Source of the DNA: Candidatus Dormiibacterota bacterium | GTDB lineage: Bacteria; Chloroflexota; Dormibacteria; Dormibacterales; Dormibacteraceae | DNA: 5,885 nt | NCBI GenBank assembly: GCA_003151665.1 | Contig: PLYD01000154.1 | Span: forward strand, 10,569-16,453 | Direction: 5' to 3' | Shown: piece by piece, positions 1 through 5,760 of the stretch | How the letters are laid out: the number at the start of each line of letters is the position of its first letter | Position numbering within the stretch: the stretch's first letter is position 1 | Position numbers and translations under genes: made by a program | Notes under the pieces: model-generated | Databases searched by the model: none | Told to the model about the DNA's origin: nothing | The model's input: only the letters and a program-made list of their open reading frames with translations

Positions 1-164
1 GGCTGGTGGCTGCCGATGGTGATCTGAGTCGCCGTGATGCCGGGTGCGGATGCGGTGTTGGTGGTACTGCCGCTGCTGCCGCCACATGCACTTACAAATA
101 GCGCGGCGATCACGAGCCGAGCTCCCCACGTGGCAGAGGGCCGCCAGATCGAAATGCTCACCAT
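1..164 (-). CDS. ABC importer substrate-binding lipoprotein (Leu/Ile/Val-binding type), N-terminal part
   Basis: This is the first 54 codons of an extracytoplasmic solute receptor that captures ligand for an ABC importer; the rest lies beyond the left edge. The reading frame gives a lipoprotein signal peptide. Arg8 and Arg16 precede a hydrophobic stretch (LVIAALF), then a lipobox V-S-A-C with Cys27 as the expected lipidated residue. A Gly/Ser/Thr-rich tether follows (about residues 28-41), then GITATQITIGSHQ. That last segment is the usual start of the mature domain in Peripla_BP_6 / LivJ-type receptors, where 'IGSHQP' begins the first beta strand. The ATG at 162-164 has GGAGGG four bases upstream. 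The next codon is GTG and would give a seven-base spacing, so the start could be one codon later. The gene is divergent from the tetR gene and probably supplies the receptor for the livGFHM machinery encoded to the right. The ligand is unknown. Confidence 0.86.
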   Translation of the reverse strand, partial: MVSISIWRPSATWGARLVIAALFVSACGGSSGSTTNTASAPGITATQITIGSHQ

Positions 165-168
165 TTTT

Positions 169-174
169 CCCTCC
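169..174 (-). promoter_or_regulatory. Ribosome binding site of the substrate-binding protein gene
   Basis: The minus strand reads GGAGGG followed by AAAA and then ATG. This strong Shine-Dalgarno match fixes the translation start of the lipoprotein to the ATG at 162-164 or the immediately following GTG. Confidence 0.7.
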
Positions 175-186
175 AGGTTCAAAGAC

Positions 187-198
187 ACTCGGCCGAGT
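187..198. repeat. 12-bp perfect palindrome ACTCGGCCGAGT next to the operator
   Basis: The sequence ACTCGGCCGAGT equals its own reverse complement. It abuts the larger palindrome at 199-222 with no gap. Its half-site GGCCGAGT resembles the half-site CGCCGATAGT of the larger palindrome, so it may be a second, weaker regulator site. It lies at or just downstream of the expected transcription start of the binding-protein gene, where a bound protein could block early elongation. The role is inferred; only the symmetry is observed. Confidence 0.45.
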
Positions 199-222
199 TT
201 CGCCGATAGTACTATCGGCGAA
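199..222. promoter_or_regulatory. Probable TetR operator: 24-bp perfect palindrome
   Basis: Every base from 199 to 222 is paired in a perfect inverted repeat with no spacer; the central 20 bases are CGCCGATAGTACTATCGGCG. Symmetry stops at 198/223. It lies between the divergent binding-protein gene and the tetR gene and covers the -10 box of the predicted minus-strand promoter. TetR dimers typically bind palindromes of this kind, close to their own gene. The most direct reading is that the adjacent TetR protein binds here and blocks the binding-protein promoter, probably with autoregulation. No second copy was noticed elsewhere in the window. An intrinsic terminator is unlikely, because there is no loop, no T-run and no gene ending here. 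Confidence 0.78.
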
Positions 223-234
223 TGGTGATAGCAA
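206..234 (-). promoter_or_regulatory. Predicted promoter of the substrate-binding protein gene
   Basis: On the minus strand, TTGCTA (229-234) is separated by exactly 17 bases from TACTAT (206-211). Each hexamer matches the housekeeping consensus at four of six positions. Transcription would start near 199, giving a leader of about 35 bases that contains the GGAGGG ribosome site. The -10 hexamer is inside the 24-bp palindrome, so repressor binding would exclude RNA polymerase. No equally good -35 box was found for the rightward tetR transcript. The central TACTAT also reads on the + strand (210-215) and might serve as its -10. Confidence 0.5.
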
Positions 235-259
235 GAAGAGAGTTAGGCCCGGCTCGCTG

Positions 260-934
260 GTGAGCGCGCCCCTCACCCGCCGTGAGGCCAAGGAGCGCAC
301 GCGCAAGCGCCTGATCGACGCCGCCAGGGAGCTGATCCTGTCTGGTAACGAGACCCGCGTCGCCGCCAGCACTGTGGCGAGGCGGGCCAGCGTCGCGGGC
401 GCAACCTTCTACGAGCATTTCCGTAGCCGCGACGACCTGCTCAAGGCGCTCGCAGACGACCTGTTCGACGAACTGCGCGAGAAGCTGGCGAAGAGCAGGT
501 GGGAAGCGTTGGCGGCTCCCAGCAGCGAGGAGAAGCTGCGCCAGGAGTTCCAGACGCCGCTCGACGTCCTGGCCGCCAATCCCGACCTCTTTCGGCTCGC
601 CCTTCGGGTCCGTCATTACCCTTCGTCGCCCCTCGGTGACTCCAGCCGGCGCTTTTCAGGCAACACTCGCAGTGATGTGGTCGACGAGCTCATCGACAGG
701 GGTTACCCGCACGATGGACCGGAGGAACGGCGACGGCTCGAGATGATCGCAGACGTCCACATCGCCGCCACCGAGGTCCTTGCGCTTGGCTACCTGTCGG
801 GGCGGTACCCCGATCTCAATGAGGTCGTGGACATGCTGGTCCTGGTCACACGTGGCACCCGCCTGGCTCGAGAATGGTATGGCCGTTCTGCGCTGGAACC
901 GGACGCCGAGACATTTCAAGCCCGCAACTCTTGA
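260..934 (+). CDS. TetR/AcrR-family transcriptional regulator
   Basis: A 224-residue ligand-responsive DNA-binding repressor of typical family length. The N-terminal TetR domain starts at REAKERTRKRLIDAARELI (residues 8-26). The helix-turn-helix follows, with VARRASVAGATFYEHFRSRDDLL (39-61) carrying the diagnostic T-F-Y-x-H-F recognition-helix end. The C-terminal half (about 75-224) is helical and variable, as expected for ligand binding and dimerisation. The GTG at 260 is chosen because it places about a dozen residues before the domain. The frame stays open back to 44, but that part is an Arg/Cys-rich translation antisense to the binding-protein gene and would bury the intergenic palindromes. 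The Shine-Dalgarno is weak. The gene sits divergent from the binding-protein gene and converges on livM with 27 bases between stops; no terminator is evident there. Likely target: the palindrome at 199-222. The inducer is unknown but may be the imported solute or its CoA derivative. Confidence 0.88.
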   Translation: MSAPLTRREAKERTRKRLIDAARELILSGNETRVAASTVARRASVAGATFYEHFRSRDDLLKALADDLFDELREKLAKSRWEALAAPSSEEKLRQEFQTPLDVLAANPDLFRLALRVRHYPSSPLGDSSRRFSGNTRSDVVDELIDRGYPHDGPEERRRLEMIADVHIAATEVLALGYLSGRYPDLNEVVDMLVLVTRGTRLAREWYGRSALEPDAETFQARNS

Positions 935-961
935 GGGAAGGGGGCTGACCTCCGCGGCTGC

Positions 962-2011
962 CTAAAGATCTGCCGCCGGCTCCTGAGCGCCCGCCCCGCG
1001 GCGGCTGGCGCGCAATCGCCACAGCCGAACAAGGCCCCCCTGGATGCCGTGCGGGAAAGCCAGCATCGCGACCACGAAGACGGCTCCGAATAATGCCAGC
1101 GGCAGCTGGTCCCGCACCGCACTGGGCAGCTGCACTGTGTCGTTTAGCGAGCTGATCCACGAGGGGACGAACACCACTACCAGCGCGCCCCAGACCGCGC
1201 CCGGCAATGTGCCAAGACCGCCGATGACGGCAGCTGCCAGGAGCAGCAATGAAAGAGTCAATGGAAAGCTGCCTGGCGCAGCCAGGTTGGACGTGTACCC
1301 GAGCAGCGACCCGGCCAGTCCTGCACAGGCTCCGCTGAGGACGAATGCAAGCACCTGTGTGCGCGCCACACGAATTCCATACAGCGCCGATGCGACCTCG
1401 TCTTCGCGGATCGCGCGGAAATCCCTTCCGTAGCGCGTTCGCACCAGGTTGGCGAGCAACACAAACGTGATCACTGTCGGTACGAGGCCAATCCACGTCA
1501 GCCATACCTCCGGCGCGATGGAGCTGAGCGCGTCGGGAGGAACGAGCGCCGGGATTGAGGTGCCGGCATCCCCGCCGAAGATGTTCGAGAACCTCACGGC
1601 GACGCCAGGCAGACCAACCGCCAGCCCCAGCGTCGCGCCGGCGAGGTATGGACCTCGAAGCCGGGCCGCTGCAGCGCCGACAATGATCGATGCCACCGCT
1701 GTAACGAGGGTGGCGGCACCCATCACCAGCGCGGGGTTCAGGTCCGTGTGATCCTTCAGCACAACGGCCGTCGTATACGCACCGATTCCCATCAAAGCGC
1801 CATGGCCGAGTGAGAGCTGGCCGTTCAGGCCCGTGAGGATTGTCAGGCCGGCCGCCCCGATCGCGAAATAGCACACGCTGGAGAGCTGGTAGACGAGGAA
1901 CGGGTCGAACGGATCGATGGCCCAGACTGCCAGCGCCGCGACCAGCAAGAAGCCCACGCCCAACATCGAGTGGCGCAGGAGCGCAGGGCGAACTAAACCC
2001 AGGCGGTTCAA
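962..2011 (-). CDS. livM: Branched-chain amino acid type ABC importer, permease LivM
   Basis: A 349-residue inner-membrane permease that pairs with LivH to form the translocation channel of a HAAT-type ABC importer. The family hallmark GLNGQLSLGHGALMGIGAY is at residues 61-79. RLRGPYLAGATLGLA lies at about 118-132. The cytoplasmic coupling loop that docks on the ATPase is GRDFRAIREDEVASALYGI (195-213). GGLGTLPGAVWGA (264-276) and the closing FPHGIQGG segment are also typical. Many hydrophobic segments cover residues 16-320. The tail after 330 is Arg/Ala-rich and probably cytoplasmic. The start is a TTG, 16 bases after the livH stop, with only a weak GGGCGG-like ribosome site. An ATG at residue 16 (1964-1966) is an alternative, but it would clip the basic N-terminus before the first membrane helix. 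It is the last gene of the livGFHM operon and converges on tetR. Confidence 0.92.
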   Translation of the reverse strand: MNRLGLVRPALLRHSMLGVGFLLVAALAVWAIDPFDPFLVYQLSSVCYFAIGAAGLTILTGLNGQLSLGHGALMGIGAYTTAVVLKDHTDLNPALVMGAATLVTAVASIIVGAAAARLRGPYLAGATLGLAVGLPGVAVRFSNIFGGDAGTSIPALVPPDALSSIAPEVWLTWIGLVPTVITFVLLANLVRTRYGRDFRAIREDEVASALYGIRVARTQVLAFVLSGACAGLAGSLLGYTSNLAAPGSFPLTLSLLLLAAAVIGGLGTLPGAVWGALVVVFVPSWISSLNDTVQLPSAVRDQLPLALFGAVFVVAMLAFPHGIQGGLVRLWRLRASRRGAGAQEPAADL

Positions 2012-2027
2012 CGAGGGCCGCCCGCGC

Positions 2028-2906
2028 TCACACGCGCCTCTCCGCCGCGTGCACGAACAGACCCTGCGGTCGAAGCATGAGGATGGCGATCAGGATTGCA
2101 AGCGCTCCAGCGGTCTCGAGGTCGGGGCCGAGGTAGCCACCGATGAATGACAGTGCGAGTCCCATCGACAGCCCGCCAACCAACGCGCCGATTGGACTGT
2201 CGAGTCCGCCAAGCACTGCAGCCGTGAATCCGTAGACGAGGATCGCGTCCATGTTGTTCGGGTACAGCAGCAGGGTCGGCGCGACCAGCAGGCCAGCCAG
2301 AGCGCCCGCCATCGTCGCCAGGCCCCAGCCGAAAGTGAGCAGCCGGCCCACGCGCACACCAAGCAATCGCGCAATCTCGGGCGCGAACGCGGCCGCACGC
2401 ATGCTCAGCCCGAGGCCGGTGAATCGGAACAACACGAGTAGCGCAACCATGACGAGCAGCACGACGCCGACGGTGAAGAGGTTGAACGGCGACACCGGGA
2501 TGAAGGCCGTCCCCACCTGCATGGCCCCAATCGAGAAGGGGGCCGGGAAGGAGCGGATCTGCGCACCCCAGATCATTGGCACGACAGCCTCGAGAATGAG
2601 GAGAAGGCCAAGCGTCAAGATGACCGCGTTGAGTGGTGGTCCATTCTCAACCCAGCGGACGACCCCTCGCTCGGCGACCGCTCCAAGGACCAGGCCGGCG
2701 GCAAGGGCCACGATGAATCCGAACCAGTAGTTGCCGGTCAGCTGGATCACGGCCAGGGCGATATAGGTGGTCGTCATCGCCATGGCGCCCTGCGCAAAGT
2801 TCACGACCCGTGTGGCCCTCCACACAAGGACGAGGGCCAGCGCGAGCGCCGCATAGATCATTCCTGCTGCGACACCGGTCAGGGTCAGGACGAAGAAATA
2901 ATTCAT
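2028..2906 (-). CDS. livH: Branched-chain amino acid type ABC importer, permease LivH
   Basis: A 292-residue integral membrane permease, of normal family length, that forms the channel with LivM. The N-terminal stretch VVNFAQGAMAMTTTYIA (34-50) matches the LivH pattern of 'NFAQG' followed by a membrane helix. The coupling loop MRAAAFAPEIARLLGVRVGRL (169-189) contains the EAA-like contact for the ATPase. AAVLGGLDSPIGALVGG (229-245) and the ending LRPQGLF (278-284) are further LivH hallmarks. About eight hydrophobic segments are visible. The ATG at 2904-2906 lies 15 bases past the livF stop with a modest CAGG ribosome site. Close packing on both sides indicates cotranscription with livF and livM. 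Confidence 0.93.
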   Translation of the reverse strand: MNYFFVLTLTGVAAGMIYAALALALVLVWRATRVVNFAQGAMAMTTTYIALAVIQLTGNYWFGFIVALAAGLVLGAVAERGVVRWVENGPPLNAVILTLGLLLILEAVVPMIWGAQIRSFPAPFSIGAMQVGTAFIPVSPFNLFTVGVVLLVMVALLVLFRFTGLGLSMRAAAFAPEIARLLGVRVGRLLTFGWGLATMAGALAGLLVAPTLLLYPNNMDAILVYGFTAAVLGGLDSPIGALVGGLSMGLALSFIGGYLGPDLETAGALAILIAILMLRPQGLFVHAAERRV

Positions 2907-2921
2907 GAGCCGGCCTGACGC

Positions 2922-3629
2922 TCAGTAGCCGAGGTACGCATGCCAGAGCTCCTCCTCCCGCGCTAGTTCCCCAGCCCGACGCGAAGCGACGGTTCGGCCT
3001 GATGAAAGAAGCAACGCCTCATCAGCGATCGAGAGCGCGCTGCGGGCGTTCTGTTCGACCAGCAGCACACTGAGCCCGCGCTTAGCGCAGAGGTCGTGAA
3101 TCGTGCGCATGATGAGGCTAACAACCTTGGGAGCCAGCCCCAAGGACGGCTCGTCGAGGAGCAGGAGCTCGGCTCGCGACATCAGCGCGCGACCGACCGC
3201 AAGCATCTGGCGCTCTCCACCGGACAATGAGTTTGCCGGCAGGTGGCGGCGCGCAGCGAGAGGTGGAAATAGCGCCATCACTTCGTCAAGCGCTTTGCGG
3301 AGATCGGCCCGGTCGCGACGCCAGAGGTGTCCCAGCCGCAAGTTCTCGTCGACAGTCAGCTCGCGAATGATCCCGCCCCCCTCGGGGACCATGCTGATTC
3401 CCATTCGCACGATGGCCTCAGGCGACATCCCTGTGAGCAATCGGCGCCCATACGAAACCGTCCCGGCGCGCGGGCGGACCAGGCCTGCGATTGCCCGGAT
3501 CAGCGTCGACTTGCCTGCCCCGTTGGGGCCGAGCACGGCCGTTATCCCGTGGTCGGGTATGCGTAGACTCACACCATCGAGCGCGGCAACGCCGCCATAC
3601 GAAACGCTGAGCCCCTCAACCTCGAGCAT
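2922..3629 (-). CDS. livF: Branched-chain amino acid type ABC importer, ATP-binding protein LivF
   Basis: A 235-residue cytoplasmic ATPase that hydrolyses ATP to drive solute import through LivH-LivM, as a heterodimer with LivG. Walker A is GPNGAGKST (34-42), signature LSGGERQ (135-141), Walker B LLLLDEP (155-161) and D-loop SLGLAP (162-167). The usual Q-loop region reads VPEGGG (81-86), and the switch position reads LVEQN (190-194) with Gln rather than His. Both substitutions are normal for LivF and help separate it from LivG. The frame is open up to 3680, but the ATG at 3627-3629 is chosen because GGAGGGAG sits six bases upstream and MLEVEGLSVSYGG is the standard LivF beginning. It overlaps the end of livG by 14 bases, suggesting coupled translation. 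Confidence 0.95.
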   Translation of the reverse strand: MLEVEGLSVSYGGVAALDGVSLRIPDHGITAVLGPNGAGKSTLIRAIAGLVRPRAGTVSYGRRLLTGMSPEAIVRMGISMVPEGGGIIRELTVDENLRLGHLWRRDRADLRKALDEVMALFPPLAARRHLPANSLSGGERQMLAVGRALMSRAELLLLDEPSLGLAPKVVSLIMRTIHDLCAKRGLSVLLVEQNARSALSIADEALLLSSGRTVASRRAGELAREEELWHAYLGY

Positions 3630-4473
3630 CGGCTTCTCCCTCCACGACAGTCGGCGTGAGCTCCTCGCCGAGGTAGGCATCCGTCACCGCCTTGTCCTTC
3701 TGCACGCGCTCTGGAGGGCCGGACGCGATGACGCGGCCGAAGTCAAGTACGTGAACCCGCTCGCAGACATTCATGATCAGGTCCAGTCGATGCTCGACCA
3801 GGGCAATCGACATCTGCGCGCGAAGGGAGCGCAGCAGGTCGGCGAGCTCCTTGATCTCGGTCGCTGTCAACCCGCTCGCGGGTTCGTCGAGCAGCAAGAG
3901 GGCAGGCCGTGACACAAGTGCACGCGCGAGTGAAACCCACTTCTGGACGCCGTAAGGCAGCACACCTGGGTAGCTGTCGGCGAATCGCTCGATGCCAAGC
4001 AATCGAAGCTGATCGCGGGCGAGGTCTGTGAGTCCAGCCTCGTACCGATCTGAGCGACTAAACCCAAGAAGTGCCGACGCGAAACCGGGACGTTTCGCGC
4101 GGCGGGCCCCGACCATGACGTTCTCAAGCACTGTCAGACCGCGCCACAGTCCAAGTCCCTGCAGAGTTCTGGCGATGCCCAGGGAGTTCAGCTCGTGGGG
4201 CCGGACTCCGTTTATCCGCCGGCCGCCGTACAAGATCTCCCCGGCCTGCGGTTTCAGAAAACCGGAGACGACGTTGAACAAGCTCGTTTTGCCGGCGCCG
4301 TTGGGCCCGATGATGCCGACGATCTCCCCCGCAGGCACATCGAGGGTCACATCGTCCAGAGCAACCAACCCGCCGAAGCGCAGGCTGACGGACCTAACCT
4401 CGAGCGAGCCCGGGCCCAGCGCACCAGAGCCTGTTCGAGAACCTGCGGCAGCACCAACCGCGCTCACGTCCAT
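3616..4473 (-). CDS. livG: Branched-chain amino acid type ABC importer, ATP-binding protein LivG
   Basis: A 285-residue ATPase, first gene of the transporter operon and partner of LivF. Walker A is GPNGAGKTS (56-64), Q-loop RTLQGLGLWRGLTVLENVMVG (102-122), Walker B LLLLDEP (192-198), and the switch histidine is His228 in LVEHRLD. The C-terminal AYLGEE segment is the short BCA-type tail that follows the ABC domain in LivG. The signature reads LPYGVQK (172-178) in place of LSGGQ, a variant known in this family. It is followed by Trp179, where a basic residue is more usual. A Gly/Ala/Ser-rich extension of about 23 residues precedes the ABC domain (LEVRSVSLRFGG). The ATG at 4471-4473 has AAGG six bases upstream, and no better internal start was seen, so the extension is probably translated. 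Confidence 0.94.
   Translation of the reverse strand: MDVSAVGAAAGSRTGSGALGPGSLEVRSVSLRFGGLVALDDVTLDVPAGEIVGIIGPNGAGKTSLFNVVSGFLKPQAGEILYGGRRINGVRPHELNSLGIARTLQGLGLWRGLTVLENVMVGARRAKRPGFASALLGFSRSDRYEAGLTDLARDQLRLLGIERFADSYPGVLPYGVQKWVSLARALVSRPALLLLDEPASGLTATEIKELADLLRSLRAQMSIALVEHRLDLIMNVCERVHVLDFGRVIASGPPERVQKDKAVTDAYLGEELTPTVVEGEADARG
3636..3643 (-). promoter_or_regulatory. Ribosome binding site of livF, inside livG
   Basis: The minus strand reads GGAGGGAG, then a six-base spacer, then the ATG at 3627-3629. It lies inside the last codons of livG. It is the strongest Shine-Dalgarno in the operon and decides against the longer frame that opens at 3680. Confidence 0.75.
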
Positions 4474-4562
4474 AAGCTACCTTGCCGGAGCCGACTTTCG
4501 GATCCAATCCTGGACATGCATGAAAATGGCGGCGCCGCATCACCCCGCTACCATTCCTAGCG
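4474..4562. promoter_or_regulatory. Divergent intergenic region upstream of livG and the membrane-protein gene
   Basis: These 89 bases must hold the livG operon promoter (minus) and probably that of the + strand membrane gene. An imperfect inverted repeat at 4487-4505 (GGA-g-CCGA-ctt-TCGG-a-TCC, one mismatched pair) lies 14 bases before livG. It could be a regulator site or a leader hairpin. Smaller palindromes are CATGCATG (4515-4522) and GCGGCGCCGC (4529-4538). For the + strand gene, TACCAT (4549-4554) fits the TAnnnT -10 pattern and would start transcription close to the GTG. No convincing -35/-10 pair was found for livG. The 24-bp palindrome at 199-222 is not repeated here. Confidence 0.35.
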
Positions 4563-5303
4563 GTGTTCGCTCGGCTCAAGCCTTATTGGCTGCACGTCTA
4601 CCTGCTCGCCTACACGCCGACCCTCCTGCTCGCCGACAGCCGGACGACGGCGCTTTGGCAGCAGTGGATCCTCGGGCTCCTCACCTTCGCCGCGCTCTAC
4701 CTTGCAGCGCTGAAAGCTCCGCGGGAGCAGAGGCTCCAGGTCTGGATCTGCGTTGCGGTCGCCACCGGGTTTGAGATCTTCGGATCGCTGATCTGGGGTC
4801 TGTACCAGTACCGGTTGCACAACGTTCCGCTCTACGTGCCGCCGGGCCATGGGGCCGTCTACCTGTTCGGGTTGCTGGCCGCGCGCACGCCGGTGGTGCT
4901 GCGGTACGGCAAGCGCGTCGCCCGTGTGATCCTTGCGGGCGCGACGACCTGGGCTCTGGCCGGGCTGACGGTGTTGCCATTGATCACCGGTCGGTTCGAC
5001 CTGCAGGGCGCGATGTGCCTGCCCATCTTTGCTTGGTTCGTGCTGCGCTCGCCACGGTGGCCATTGTTCGCCGCGATCTTCATCGCCACCGGCGAGTTGG
5101 AGATATTTGGCACGTTCTTCCGCGATTGGTACTGGATGCCCATCGCGCCGTGGACGCACATCCCGTCGGGTAACCCGCCCTCAGTGATCGCAGGCGGCTA
5201 CTGCGTGATCGACGCCTCAGTGCTCCTGGTGATGCGTGGACTGCTGGCGATTCGAAACCAAGTACAGGCACTGCGACCGGCCCCTGTGGGGCAAGAGGTG
5301 TGA
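4563..5303 (+). CDS. Multi-pass membrane protein of unrecognised family with an internal repeat
   Basis: A 246-residue protein I cannot assign to a named family. Six to seven hydrophobic segments alternate with short polar loops, indicating an integral inner-membrane protein without a cleavable signal peptide. Residues 70-103 read FEIFGSLIWGLYQYRLHNVPLYVPPGHG and on. Residues 179-206 carry a related block, LEIFGTFFRDWYWMP...HIPSGNPP. The shared EIFG, the Tyr ten residues on and the Pro-x-Gly positions suggest an ancient duplication. Conserved-looking polar residues inside membrane (Glu71, His96, Glu180, Asn204) could bind a ligand or metal, but that is conjecture. The GTG at 4563 is the only start between the upstream in-frame stop (4521-4523) and the first membrane segment. 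It lacks a Shine-Dalgarno, so the mRNA may be leaderless. The gene is divergent from livG and converges on the next gene with four bases between stop codons. Confidence 0.75.
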   Translation: MFARLKPYWLHVYLLAYTPTLLLADSRTTALWQQWILGLLTFAALYLAALKAPREQRLQVWICVAVATGFEIFGSLIWGLYQYRLHNVPLYVPPGHGAVYLFGLLAARTPVVLRYGKRVARVILAGATTWALAGLTVLPLITGRFDLQGAMCLPIFAWFVLRSPRWPLFAAIFIATGELEIFGTFFRDWYWMPIAPWTHIPSGNPPSVIAGGYCVIDASVLLVMRGLLAIRNQVQALRPAPVGQEV

Positions 5304-5307
5304 GCGA

Positions 5308-5760
5308 TCAGAGATTTGGTTTGAAGACCATCATCGCCAGGATCACCAGCACTATCCCTCCCATCGCCTGACCCAGGACCTGGCCCCTCGTGCCGAGCCG
5401 CAAGAACTCCGCCGAGCTCGTGTCGCCGGCTTCCGCCAGCGCCACCTGCTGCCGCAGCGCGGGTGAGTAGAAGAACGCCGCGATGACGACGAGCGCCACA
5501 AATAAGATGAGGGCGACGTCGATCCACAGCGTCGTGCTGGAGTAATGGCCGAGGTAAACCAAGATCAAACCTGTGAGCAACAAAACCCCATAAGCCGGGT
5601 TGGCGATGCGGTCGTCGATGAGCTTCACGCGCTTGAGCGCGAAAGCCATGTTTGCCGGACTGGACCTCGCGCGAACAATCCATACGGCGTAGCTGATGTT
5701 GAAGCCGACCGCCACGATGGCGGCGAGGATGTGAAAGAACAGCACGGTCGTGAGCAGCAT
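5308..5760 (-). CDS. DUF2269-type small integral membrane protein
   Basis: A 150-residue membrane protein with four predicted helices at about residues 3-28, 56-71, 79-98 and 128-146. The sequence style matches the DUF2269 family from memory: an N-terminal FFHILAAIVAVGFNISYAVWIVRAR, then KLIDDRIANPAYGVLLLTGL (46-65), then a charged cytoplasmic loop before the last helix. The biochemical function of the family is unknown; His10 and the Asp-Asp-Arg loop are the notable polar features. The start ATG (5758-5760) shares its A with the TGA of the upstream gene (TGATG), and there is no strong ribosome site of its own. Translational coupling to that gene is therefore likely. It is unrelated in family to the + strand membrane protein it converges on. 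Confidence 0.8.
   Translation of the reverse strand: MLLTTVLFFHILAAIVAVGFNISYAVWIVRARSSPANMAFALKRVKLIDDRIANPAYGVLLLTGLILVYLGHYSSTTLWIDVALILFVALVVIAAFFYSPALRQQVALAEAGDTSSAEFLRLGTRGQVLGQAMGGIVLVILAMMVFKPNL

Noticed and set aside
44..259. Upstream extension of the tetR reading frame back to an ATG at 44
   Set aside because: The added 72 residues are Arg/Cys/Trp-rich, run antisense to the clear lipoprotein gene and cross the operator; the TetR domain starts properly just after the GTG at 260.
972..1005. GCCGCCG...CGGCGGC stem near the 3' end of livM as a terminator
   Set aside because: The 7-bp stem has a 20-base loop, lies inside the coding region and is followed only by AGATCTTT, not a T-run; GC-rich sequence gives such pairs often.
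846..1874. 342-codon minus-strand frame
   Set aside because: It is a shadow of livM in another frame: Arg/Gly/Ser/His-rich with no membrane segments or motif, while the overlapping frame has all the LivM hallmarks.
3630..3680. Upstream start for livF at 3680
   Set aside because: The 17 extra residues are Arg/Ser-rich and overlap livG further; the ATG at 3629 has a strong ribosome site and the standard LivF N-terminus.
3103..3912. 269-codon + strand frame opposite livF and livG
   Set aside because: Low-complexity Arg/Ser/Pro-rich translation with no recognisable motif; it lies antisense to two unmistakable ABC ATPases.
4515..4538. CATGCATG and GCGGCGCCGC short palindromes as operators
   Set aside because: At 8 and 10 bases, and being simple alternating or GC repeats, they are expected by chance in such DNA.
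4028..4774. 248-codon + strand frame spanning livG, the intergenic region and the membrane gene
   Set aside because: It is antisense to livG and then out of frame with the hydrophobic protein starting at 4563; composition is typical of a GC-rich shadow.
4557..5159. 200-codon minus-strand frame opposite the membrane gene
   Set aside because: Highly charged, Arg/Gln/Pro-rich shadow of a hydrophobic coding sequence, with no ribosome site or motif.
5198..5683. 161-codon minus-strand frame overlapping the DUF2269 gene
   Set aside because: His/Arg/Gly-rich shadow of the DUF2269-type protein, which has four clean membrane helices in the other frame.
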